Of a DNA stretch of 64,000 nt, positions 22,390-32,411 are shown in pieces (the stretch's first letter is position 1; each line of letters starts with the position of its first letter). The translations under genes and the position numbers were made by a program. This stretch comes from Cryptomeria japonica. Taxonomy: Eukaryota; Streptophyta; Pinopsida; Cupressales; Cupressaceae. The notes under the pieces were generated by a model, which saw only the letters and a list, made by a program, of their open reading frames with translations, made no database searches and was not told the origin of the DNA. The stretch is from NCBI RefSeq assembly GCF_030272615.1, contig NC_081408.1, positions 203,817,113 through 203,881,112 on the forward strand. The letters are read 5' to 3'.

Positions 22390-23741
22390 ATGGAAGGCTA
22401 TAAACAATCTCAGAGGATTGTGTATCTGGAAGAAGAGTTGGATCATGCTAGTCAAGTGATTGCAAAGATGCAAAGGCAAATGCAAAAATCTTTGAAAGTG
22501 AGAAGAAGATTATCTGATGATTTACAGGATTCTCAAGAGTTAGTGGAACAAATTGAGACATCATTTGAGAACAGTATATCTAAAGAAACTGAAGAAATGA
22601 TTAGAGCATTGAAAGAAAAGAAAAAAGCACTAGCTGATCAACTGAAAGCAATGAAATGAGAACATGAACATTTCAGCACACAGATGACTGAAAATCTTGA
22701 TGCATTGAGGACAGCTGAGGATAAAGAAAGAGATCTACAGAGAGAGAAACAACAACTTGAAGTCTTAGTATGTGATAAGAATGATGAAATCACAAGGTTA
22801 ACTGGAATTCAACAAAACCTATCAGGTCAACTAGGTTATGCACATCATGAAGCAAATCTGAAAGATGATGAGAATCAAGCATTGAAACTTGAAGTATCAA
22901 AGTTAACCGATGAAGTTGAAACAGAGAAGAAATCCAAAGAAACACTGAAGAAGAGTTATGAAGCATCAAAGATGTTGGATGAGCAACTAAATGCAAGACG
23001 ACCCAACAAAGATGTAGAACTCAGTTACAAAGGAAAACTCTCTACCAAGAAAGGAATTCATACTACCGAGAGAGGAGAATCATCAAAGCAAGCTGGAAAC
23101 AAGAATAACATCAAAAGAAAGAAGCCTATTTGCAATTACTGTGGAAATCAAGGTCACACTGCCAACATATGCCAAATCAGAAAAGGTAAGCAACCGAATG
23201 TCACTAAGTCTAATGGTTATTGTTACAATTGCAATAAATATGGTCAAACATCTAATCAATGTAGGACAAAGTTTGTTAACAATTATCAGAAGGCAAAATT
23301 CAAAGGGTTTTGTAAAAACTGCAATAGATATGGACATAATATCGAGAAGTGTTGGTTTAAGCAAAAGAACTATATGTGGTATGCACACTGAGCAAATGCT
23401 AGAGGTTACCGAACTCACACAAATCCTTACTGACAGTATTCTGCAGTACCATGGGATTAAAATACAAGGATATGGTGTGAATGTTGTGGAAGATATGGAC
23501 ATATAAGTGCCAACTATTTTATAAGGTTTGGAATGAACAACCGAATATCATGGAGAAATCCTGGTATGGCATGTTTTCATTGTCACAAAGTAGGACACTT
23601 AACTGGAGATTGCAAAGATCAACCTAGAAAAGACAATGAAGAAATAAAAGAAAAATTAAAGATGATTTGGAAAAAGAAGGAAATTGTGTCAAATAAAGAC
23701 AACACGTTACCTACCGAGTTAGGTGCACCTATTCCAAATTA
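22390..23741 (+). pseudogene. ORF1 of the pol-less family (element C): coiled coil plus five CCHC knuckles
   Basis: A single frame of about 450 codons from the ATG at 22390, 49 bases after the primer site, interrupted only by in-frame stops (22657, 23389, near 23434 and 23450) and no frameshift. Residues 1-220 are coiled coil (YLEEELDHASQVIAKMQ, LKDDENQALKLEVSKLTDE). A Lys-rich stretch precedes five knuckles: CNYCGNQGHTANIC (23131), CYNCNKYGQTSNQC (23221, His to Gln), CKNCNRYGHNIEKC (23311), CECCGRYGHISANY (23476, last Cys to Tyr) and CFHCHKVGHLTGDC (23572). The likely role is Gag-like RNA binding or packaging. It has no UBN2 or Retrotrans_gag capsid domain that I recognise. Confidence 0.78.
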
Positions 23742-24296
23742 ATCGGTAAAGGTATGAAGGGACTGCATTCTCTGAAGGTTAAAATCTTAACAGTTCCTAT
23801 TCTATTATTTACTTTATTCAAAATCTACATAATTAAGATGTATTAGTAAGTTTGAAATTCTATCAAAGTCTTTTGAAACACTTTACAGGAAGCCTGTCAA
23901 GTCGGTGAATACAGGAAACCTGTCTAGTCGGTGAATGAAGTAAGTTTGGTTACTTAGTCAAAATGGAAAAAGGAGAGTAAATCGGTTACAGAGGAACCGA
24001 GTACATTTAATATTTTTGACCTAACCCACACAGAGCTCAATAAGGTATTTTGTGTACTTAAAAGTAGTTTTGTGGTCATTTTCACTTACCAAGTTTTTGA
24101 GAAAGCAGAGCAAGCGAATCTAAGGTGATCAAACCTCCTACAAAGCAAATTCAATGTATTTACATCAATCTCAAGACATTGTTAAGCTGGTTTATCGATC
24201 TTATCTAGTTGCCATTATCTACTAAGTATAAAACATCTGTCGTTTGAAATCCTGAAACTCTAAGGACTCTTTGCTAGTTTTTATCTGAAATCCACA
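23742..24296 (+). other. Spacer between ORF1 and ORF2 of element C
   Basis: About 550 bases without a coding frame. It contains a short direct repeat, AGGAAGCCTGTCAAGTCGGT and AGGAAACCTGTCTAGTCGGT, near 23890-23935. A and B have a spacer at the same place, so the two-ORF layout is a family feature. Confidence 0.55.
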
Positions 24297-27200
24297 ATGG
24301 TGCCCAAGATCCAAGGTCCCATAGTTGTCAAGAATGTAGAAAAGCCCTCACTAAAATACTCTTTGACTCCCAAAGTCACTTTTGAACCGGATGACAAAAC
24401 CGCCTTTTCACTCATCCTGGACAGAGTGTTACTAGTCGAGGATGTGAGATTCTTCACCAAATGTCGTGTTGACGAACTCAGTCATGTTGAAATCAAAGAC
24501 ACTTATGATGAGCTGTTTACCGATGGTAAATTGAACAGCAAGTATGAGCACATCAAAATCAAGGGATTAACTAAAGCCCTAACCTATCCCCGTGTGTTCA
24601 AACCCCAGTGGGTCAAGTTTGTTCTGAGCAGAGTTCACGATGATTTCATGTGGCTAGAAGAGAAACCATTTAAGATTACTAAGGAAATCATTCATCTAGT
24701 TACTGGTTACCCTATCTATGATCACGCCCGAGCTCAGAAGATGATATCACATAAGGAATTGATCAGTTTAACCGGAGTGGAATCTGATTGCAGAGGATTG
24801 AAACTGAATGATGTCACTGATGAAGAACTAAAATTTTCCATTAGATTAATGGGCTACTATTTCTTCCAATCGGCAAGGGAAAATAGTGTTCCCTGTGCAG
24901 TAGTAGACCTGGCATACAAAATTGTGAAAAAGGGAATGAAAATTGACCTATGTGAGGTGTTGTTGAAGAACCTATTTGAAAATATGAACACCACCAGGAA
25001 GCTGAAGAAGAACAACTTGGCTAATACTCTAAAGTTTGGATCATTACTGGTATGCATGTTTTTCTATTTTGAAAAATTATTTCCATTAGCTGGTAAAGTT
25101 GTTTGAGAACTACATCGACCAATCACCCATCCGATAAATGACTTCATCAAGAAGTTAGGTGTTAATTTCAATGATATTATGGATGATTACTTTAGTAAAT
25201 TTCAAGAGAAAATGCATAACAGATATAGGATTCCACCCCAGCTAGTAGAGAAATACAAAAGTGATATATGTTTTGAAGTTGACACTGATTATTGTTATGT
25301 GAATGCTATGGAACTAAGGACTCAATATTTGTCACTGATGGGTTGATTGATTTTGACATCACAAAATAGCAAATTGATGCATTTCTTACATTGCCTAGAC
25401 ATGCTATCGAACTGAGGTATGGTACCTATGAGGAAGTAAAGGAAAAAGTAAAGATGAACATTGTAGTACCCAAAGCTACAAGAAAGGCATAAAAAATGAT
25501 TAAGGCATTTTCAGAGAAATTTGGAGAAGACTCTTCCTCTACACCTATCAAAGGCACCATTGCTATTACCGAAGAAGAATCTGAAGCCCAAGAGGCAGCT
25601 ATAACACTGAGCACTGAATTGCCTAAGGGTAAAATGTTGAAGAGAAAGAAACAAGACACATCAAAGGCCTCACTGACTCCACCTCTAGTAAAGCGACCTA
25701 ACACTAGAGCATCTGTAGCCTCACCGAGTAAGAAAACAAAAGGTGTTACTATTCCCAAGGTAACAAAGACATACAAGAAATATACTCAAAGACTCATTTT
25801 GGCAAAAGAGTCGAGTGATACTGAATCAGAGGATGAAAGCAAATTCTAGATTGTCAAGAGCAAGAAGGTAAATATACATAGTGTTGAAAACTTTTGTGCT
25901 AATCTGAAAGAATATGGTGGATTTGGAGGATTTAGATATGTCAAGTATGAAACTAGGAACAATGATGAAAAGAGACAAATTGAAGAAGCTATCATCTGCA
26001 CACTTCTAAAGTTCTGGTTAGCTTCATTGGAACTAGCTAAGTCACTTCCAAATGAACTGTATCTGCATATTGATAATAGGTGGAAGTATGCAATGGACTC
26101 AGAGAAACAAATCAGAGAGAGAAGTCTGGTTCATTTATTTCCTGACATGTTAGTCACTGAAATAAAGGAACATCTGACAACCTACAATTCAAAGTTTCTT
26201 GTCAAATAGAGAGCCTTAAAACTGATGAATGGGCTATATATTAAAGTTGAAAAGGAGAATAAAGCAAAGTGGTAGGAAATATTCAAAATCAAGGATGCCA
26301 CTGAGCAAGCTATAGTTGAAATCGTTGATGTCACCGAGCACGATCCTGATGTCACTGAGCAAGGTCCTGATGCTACCAAACAAGACCCTGCTGACACCAT
26401 TCAAATAGATGAATATGTCATGGATTCAGAGGCACCGGAATAGGAAATGATAGAAGGCAATGCATATGCAAAACTTGTATCTAGTGAATCAATCTTGGAA
26501 CAAGTTCAGCCTTATCCACCAATCAAGCAACCTGTCTCAACCGAAATCCCTCATGACACGGAGCAAGGCACCGAAGGTCACAAGTCTAGAACAGGAGAAG
26601 GTACTACTCAAGAATAGACATCTCAAGCACATTCTAACACTGAGACTATTGCAACTGAGACAAAGAGTACCAAGACACCAAAGGACTCTACAGAGGCTAA
26701 AGAAACTGATCAAAGTGTTACCTCTATCGAGCAACCTACTGAGGGTCATCAAGCCTCACAAGCCCTTTTTTTAGTTCCATCGGTGAAGGTAAAGAAAAGA
26801 AAATGAAAAAGCATAGTTTTAAAGTTGATTTGTCAAAACCAATAGTGTTGCCCAATGTAGACATATCAAAATTGAAAGGGCAAGCACTCATTGATTTCGG
26901 TGAACTGTGCAAAGCAAAGGCCGAACAAGAGAAGCAAATGGCCATTCAAAAGAAAAATAAAGTACTTCAAAAGGTAAAAGAACTCCTAATAGATATGCTA
27001 CCTAAAGCTATAGTATCAACTGATGCAGCCATCCACATTCAACTAGATGAACTCCTAAAAAAGATAGAGACATCTGGAGTAGATGCAGCAGAGTATTTGA
27101 GCAAGCTAAAAGACAAAGAGCTCACTGCATAAATGATAGAAGAGGTACAAAAAGCTATAGCTATTGGCAAAGTTAAACTTGTCAAATTTATTGCTGAGTT

Positions 27201-27627
27201 GACCCCTCAACTCAAGCACATTCATTATTTATTTCAGAGACTCTACACATTTTCTTTATTCATTAAAGATATTAAGAATAAAATTGAGGCAATTGAGAAA
27301 GAGATCACCGATCTCTCAAGCAAGTTGACCACTGTGCCAAATTCAGTTCATAATTTTTATACAAGGTTACAATAGCTCATGGCTCAACAATTGGACTTAA
27401 GAAATGAAGAACACAAGATCAGGATGGACATAATGACCCTTCAGACATTATTCCTTCCACATCTTTCATCAGTCCAAGAACAGATCAACCGAGCCACATA
27501 CTTATCTACTACTTAAGAGGGAAGCACTCTAGATAGCTTAATATCACTATTGGCTGATATTCAAGCACATAATTCTTTAATGGACAGTGTAAAGGATGCA
27601 CTCTCTGTTGCTCTCACTGACACCTAG
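24297..27627 (+). pseudogene. ORF2 of the pol-less family (element C), long protein of unknown function
   Basis: Starts at the ATG at 24297 with 269 open codons. The N-terminal domain (residues 60-265) has YEHIKIKGL, VHDDFMWLEEKPFKITKE, IIHLVTGYP and a DLCEVLLKNLFENM segment, all with counterparts in A and B. After a stop at 25104 and a frameshift near 25320 comes a Lys/Ser/Thr-rich linker (25496-25850), then a helical block with IEEAI and a WKYAMDSEKQIRERS segment (25960-26180) matching A and E. A Glu/Thr/Pro-rich region with repeated VTEQ-like units (26310-26770) and, after another frameshift near 26790, a coiled-coil C-terminus (26803-27627) complete it. About 1,100 codons in all. I recognise no known domain. 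Confidence 0.7.
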
Positions 27628-28068
27628 ACCAAGTACAAATACATTTTTGATTAGTTACCACTCCCGAATGGTAATTAATTTTTTTATGTTTGCCAAAAGG
27701 GGGAGTAATATGATATAGTCTTGGGGGAGTAATACAATATATTTGGGAGTGATATAGTATTGAGAGAATGGTATAGTATTTGGAGTATAGTATACAGGGG
27801 GAGTATACCGAGCAGAGTAAGCAGAGTATCCAAGAGCAGTGAACCACACAGTGTACAGGATAGTAAGCAAAGTACAGAACAGATCACCGAGCATACAAAA
27901 TCAGAGTTTTGTATAGTATATCAATAAGGGGAGTATATTTGATAAATTATATTATTGACTATTGTATATACTGCTAGCATAGTCAAATTTTGCAAGTATA
28001 TAGATTTTTGAGTTATAACTTTGAAAGTATTTTTGTAAAACATCTCAACTAATGTCAAAAGGGGAGAT
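27628..28068 (+). other. 3' untranslated region and polypurine tract of element C
   Basis: Contains repeated GGGGGAGTA/GGGAGTAATA words (27705-27805), that is TATAGTAT-rich sequence with short G runs, then CAAAAGGGGAGAT (28056-28068) directly before the 3' LTR as polypurine tract. Confidence 0.75.
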
Positions 28069-29196
28069 TGTTACTACTTATCAGATTGCCATTAGTTTTA
28101 TGTCAAAGTTATACTATATACTCTAGTCGGTTATCTATTACCGAGATATTCAGTCAGTATGCACAGTCTAGTCAGTTACAGAAGAAAGCAGTCATAGAAC
28201 GTGGTATGAACCGAGCTGTCTACCGAGTATCTTTACATGTCTACCGAGCAACAAAGATGACACACCGAGTGAAACATGTTACTAGATTCATTGAACCTGG
28301 GCATGCATTTGAAAACGTGTTACAAGATCGAGGCACATCTAACCGTTATCACATTGGAAATTGCACTCAAAGATTATGTATGATTTTGATGTCATCTAAC
28401 CAATGAAATAATTGGCATGGTTATTCATTCAATAAATCATTTTTTACAAGATCGAAGCAATGATTTGGATCACCATCATAAGAGATCTATTTATATAGCA
28501 TGAGTTAAGAGGTAAAGAGGTGTGTGCATGAGTGTAAGAAGACTGTTACAGAGACACAGAGGTCACCGAGAAGGTTTTCAGAGAAAAGTCCAAGAACAGA
28601 GTAAATAGAAGGGTTTATCGAGGTACTATATGGGTTAGCGAGGTATGCTTTAAGCAAGGTAATCTTATTCTGAGCACATAAAATCTACTATAACATTCCA
28701 GATGTAAAGTTGCAGATATTTGTAATAATTTTATTGTAATATTTTGAAGTTGTAAGAGAAACCTTTAACAGGGTAAAAGACTCTAATCAAGTCTATAAAT
28801 TGTAAAGCCTCTATCCAGGTGCATCATTTAGATGAAGTGTTGTAAAATCCTTTAGCAAGGTAGATCTAACAGATCTTGTTACTCCTAATAGGGTATGCTA
28901 TCAGAAATAGCTAAACATGTAGCTCTAACCAAGAACTCTTTATTATTGCAGTACTGAAGTTGTGGGTGCCATCCCCACTGCAGTTTTTCTCTCTAACCAA
29001 GAGTTTTTGTGTAACCAAAATATATGTGTTATGGATTGAATCATGTATGATTGTTATCTACTTGTTTTAGCTTTATATTATGTTACTACACTATTCATTT
29101 TATGTATAATAGTAAAGTTATTATTGAAGAAAAGTTTTGAAGTACTGATTCACCCCTCCCCTCTCAGTACATTAGCTTTCCATATTGGGCCTAACA
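28069..29196 (+). repeat. 3' LTR of element C
   Basis: Starts TGTTACTACTTATC and ends CCTAACA; followed by TAACT, the second half of the target duplication. Confidence 0.9.
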
Positions 29197-29201
29197 TAAC
29201 T

Positions 29202-29292
29202 TGCACCAAGAAGTCTTGTGGGTGTGTGAGCAAGCCTCTTTTAGACCACTTTTTCACATTTTGAGTTTCATAGACCTACTTTTCCAGCCACA
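29202..29292 (+). repeat. 5' LTR of G1, last part after the C insertion
   Basis: TGCACCAAGAAGTCTTGTGG onward matches the sequence in the 3' LTR at 59896-59935, then continues to CCAGCCACA where the LTR ends. The 3' LTR lacks this terminal part. Confidence 0.85.
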
Positions 29293-29296
29293 TTTT

Positions 29297-29314
29297 TGGC
29301 ACCCACCATGGGGC
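29297..29314 (+). other. Primer binding site of G1
   Basis: TGGCACCCACCATGGGGC four bases after the LTR end. It resembles the TGGCGCCCACCGTGGGG-type sites of large plant Gypsy elements with two CpG-to-CpA/TpG-type changes. tRNA not assigned. Confidence 0.65.
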
Positions 29315-29401
29315 TCTACCCCATTAATCAAATCAGTTTTTAAAAATAATCACTTTTGCAGGTACGCGGGAAACATGAATCAGCGTGTCGGGAACATCCC
29401 T

Positions 29402-29655
29402 TAGCGCATCCAGTTAACATTCTAGCACATCGCGCTCACTTTTTAGTACATTGTGTCTATTCTATAGCACATGAAGTCTTTATCTTAGTGCATCATTCCC
29501 ACTAATATTTCCTATAGGTCTCGGTGCAGGAGGAAAACAGAGTGGCGCATCCAAAAAATAGAGTAGTGCATCTGAAACATAGTTTAGCGCGTCAGGACTA
29601 TTCGATAGTGCATTTGAATTATATCATAGTGCATGCAGTCTTTTCTGTAGCGCAT
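29402..29655 (+). repeat. Motif array I of G1: TAGCGCAT cores at 21-base spacing
   Basis: Cores start at 29402, 29423, 29444, 29465 and 29486, then at 29543, 29564, 29585, 29606, 29627 and 29648. Spacing inside both blocks is exactly 21 bases. Core forms are TAGCGCAT, TAGTGCAT, TAGCACAT, TAGTACAT, TGGCGCAT and TAGCGCGT, mostly explained by decay at CpG. The 13 bases between cores are unrelated to each other. A 79-codon open frame over the second block gives a (V/L)-(A/V)-H heptad. It lies 90 bases after the primer site. Confidence 0.9.
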
Positions 29656-30125
29656 CACACACAAAGAAAAAAACTAAAAACTGTAACCAAATGTAAAAAA
29701 ATTAGACTTGTTGAAGTCCATAGATTGTCTAACAATTTTTCTTGTTATTTTGCAGGGTTCTAACAAATTTCTTACAGATAGGAGCTTAATTGTAGGATCA
29801 TTAATTAGTTTAGGTTTTTACTAACTTAGTCAAGTTAGTTAAGATATAAACTTCTTTTGATTCTTGTTAAAATTGAACTCACTTTTGTTTGGGCTTTAAA
29901 ACGAACCACAACAATAATCTTTTCTTGCTTTTCTAGGAGAAAAATTCTCAATTTGGGCTCTAAAAAGAACAACACAAATTTTCTTTTTTGCAAATCAAAG
30001 GGCTTAAAAATAATTTCAACATCCTTTGGTGTATAAAAGGATCCATCTTAAGATTTAGCAAAGTAAAGAATCACACAAATCCCAAAGGTCATTTGCAACC
30101 AAAGAGGGAAGATCTTCCCCTTTGG

Positions 30126-30190
30126 ATCGATTTATTTTGTTAACCAACAATCGATTTATTTTGTTGAAAAAACATCGAATTTACTTTGTT
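30126..30190 (+). repeat. Three copies of ATCGATTTATTTTGTT in the G1 leader
   Basis: Starts at 30126, 30150 and 30174 (24-base spacing), the third with two changes. This is a small local duplication in non-coding leader. Confidence 0.75.
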
Positions 30191-31183
30191 GACCCTTTCT
30201 TTTCAAATAGATCAGAAAATCATTGCCATGAAAGGTTGAAATAAACACCATGTTTTTGTGGAGCAACATCTCCATATAGATCTTACAAAATCATTGACTT
30301 GAAAGGTAAAAAGAAACTTGTTTTCCTTGTCGTGAAAGTAGAAGGTATATGCTCTCCCTTTAATTGGGTGATCAAAAAGCTAGACTACTCTTACACTTTC
30401 AGTCATATAGCATTTAAATCATTTAGTAGGCCTACCTTCCCGAGGGGTTGAAAAACTCTAAAGCCATTTATGGCCGGTGTGAAGGGAACGACCTAAGTGG
30501 GGAACGACTTTGTTGCCAAGAGTTCCAACCCACTATAATCAAAAGTGGAGGTTGATGAAAGTCCCTTCAATGGTTTTACTCAGTGATTAGCCTTCCCCAA
30601 GTATCCTTGAGATATGTAAAGCCTTTGTTCTAAAGGTTGGGAAGCCTCTCGAGGGAGTTTATCACTGAAGACCGAATGGGAAGCTTGATTACGAACCATA
30701 GTATAGAAACTTTGAGCCGAGTCAGTAACCAGACATTTGCAATATCATAGTACAAGGGTGGGGAAGAATCTGCCCCCAAGATCACTCATCATATATCTCC
30801 CAAGATAACTACTCAATTGTGAAACAATTCACTTTGAGTTAATTTCTAGAAAAACACAAAAAAATGGGTGCCCCCTAGGGGACGACATGGTTGTTTGAGT
30901 TGACGGAGTATTGAGACTAGCGGGCTATGATATTGCTTATGACCTTTGAATAAAAAGTATTTTTGAAGTGTATTCTTTGCATTTGAAACCTGTTAAAAGC
31001 ATTGGGGATTTGAACACATCCTCGCAGAACATACACTTATTGTTTAGATTAAGCAAAAATGGTTGTCTCTTTGGTGCCGTGCTTTCATTTGTTATCTTAG
31101 AAAATCATCTATCAGTACTGAAAACTCAAAACAAACTTCCAAAATTGCAAAAAACAACCAAGTCAATATTTTCAGGGCAGTTT

Positions 31184-31558
31184 TAGCGCATAAGAGCAAC
31201 TTCTTAGTGCATAGGAACCATCTCTTAGGGCATTAAACGTTCTTTTTAGCGCATCAAGTCTTAACAGTGATGCTTCATCAAAAATCTAAAATCAATAGTA
31301 GCAGTTAGCGTGTTCTGAAAATAGTGTAGCGCATGGAAGCATCAGCTTAGCACGTTGAAGTCAACCTTTAGTGCATAAAGTTTAACTATTAGCACGTAGA
31401 AGGCCCATATTAGTGCATGACCTTCTGAGCAGAAACTGAAACAAAGTTAAACAGTATAAATCAATTAGTGTGTAGAAGGGGGTAGCATAGCGTGTAGGGT
31501 CTTTTAATTAGCACATTGATAACTTTCTATAGCGCATCACGTCTCTATTTTAGTGCAT
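31184..31558 (+). repeat. Motif array II of G1: TAGCGCAT cores at 21-base spacing
   Basis: Cores at 31184, 31205, 31226, 31247; then 31306, 31327, 31348, 31369, 31390, 31411; then 31466, 31488, 31509, 31530, 31551. Spacing is 21 in every step within a block except one 22. Forms include TAGCGCAT, TAGTGCAT, TAGGGCAT, TAGCGTGT, TAGCACGT, TAGCACAT and TAGTGTGT. Same orientation as array I. It ends about 850 bases before gag. Confidence 0.9.
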
Positions 31559-32411
31559 GACAGAAAATAGAAAAATAGGGGGCAAAATAGAGGTAAATTT
31601 GGAAAATTTTGAAAACATTTACAGAAACCTCCTTTCATCAGCCTGAACTTCATCAAATCAAAATACCAAAAATAGAGTATCAAAAACTATTTCTAAGGAA
31701 AGTTTCCCATCAAACAAAAGTTGTCCAACATCTAAAATTGGTCACACAATAAACATATCTATCCTATCAAAATCAAGAAGCATCATCACAAGTGGCAAAT
31801 AGGTCCTTTTTATATCACGGATTTCTATCCCAAAACACACTTGTTTAAAACTCCAAGTTGTCAAATCGAGTTTCCATATCAGGAAAGCTCTATTCCATAT
31901 CATTTGACACACTTTGTCATGAGGGGGCATCTAAACCTTCACTTTGATAAAGTAAAACTTAAGTTTCCAAAATAAGATAAATTGAATCCAAGACAACTCA
32001 AAGGAAACCATTGATCGCATGTGCATGACTAATCCTCATATTCTGAGAAGAAAGAATATTTATTGTAACATTAAGTTGAAGAAACAGCAACCAAGTTCTT
32101 CGAAACTTGTCAAAAGAAATAAATTTTTATACATCAATCATCAACTCTTCATATCTCATCGAACATTCCTTCCTCATGTACAATTATATATTCAGAACAA
32201 ATCAAATGAATTTGACAAGGAACCTTTGAAGACTAGAGCATTCTGTCAAAAATTCGCATTCAGTCAACAAATAAATCATGGAGGAAAGATCAATCCAGCA
32301 TTCTTTCCCGACTAGTGCATCACTTACAACATCCCCTGATTTGAACCATAAACCCCTGAACAAAACATTGAAGAAGAGTTTATTCCTTTTGTCACAGAAA
32401 GCTTCTACTAG

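Larger units (their letters stand above)
21186..29196 (+). mobile_element. Element C: complete pol-less LTR element with TAACT target duplication
   Basis: 8011 bases with LTRs of 1142 (21186-22327) and 1128 bases (28069-29196), both TG...CA (TGTTACTACT to CCTAACA). TAACT occurs at 21181-21185 and 29197-29201. An initiator tRNA-Met primer site, ORF1, ORF2 and a polypurine tract are in normal order. It has no protease, integrase, reverse transcriptase or RNase H motif. It interrupts the G1 5' LTR, whose sequence resumes at 29202. This is the reference copy for the family because both ends are intact. Confidence 0.92.
29315..32411 (+). other. Leader of G1 between primer site and gag
   Basis: About 3.1 kb with no recognisable protein. 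Apart from arrays I and II and the 24-base triplicate it looks like unique AT-rich sequence. Some Tat-lineage elements have an extra ORF here; I see no convincing one. Confidence 0.6.

Noticed and set aside
27614-27894. Overlapping minus-strand Tyr/Leu-rich ORFs
   Set aside because: Antisense of a low-complexity 3' untranslated region in element C.
29402-29655. CRISPR-like array (short repeats with unique spacers)
   Set aside because: The repeat is 8 bases and the spacer 13, far below CRISPR sizes. The context is a plant retrotransposon and no cas genes are present.
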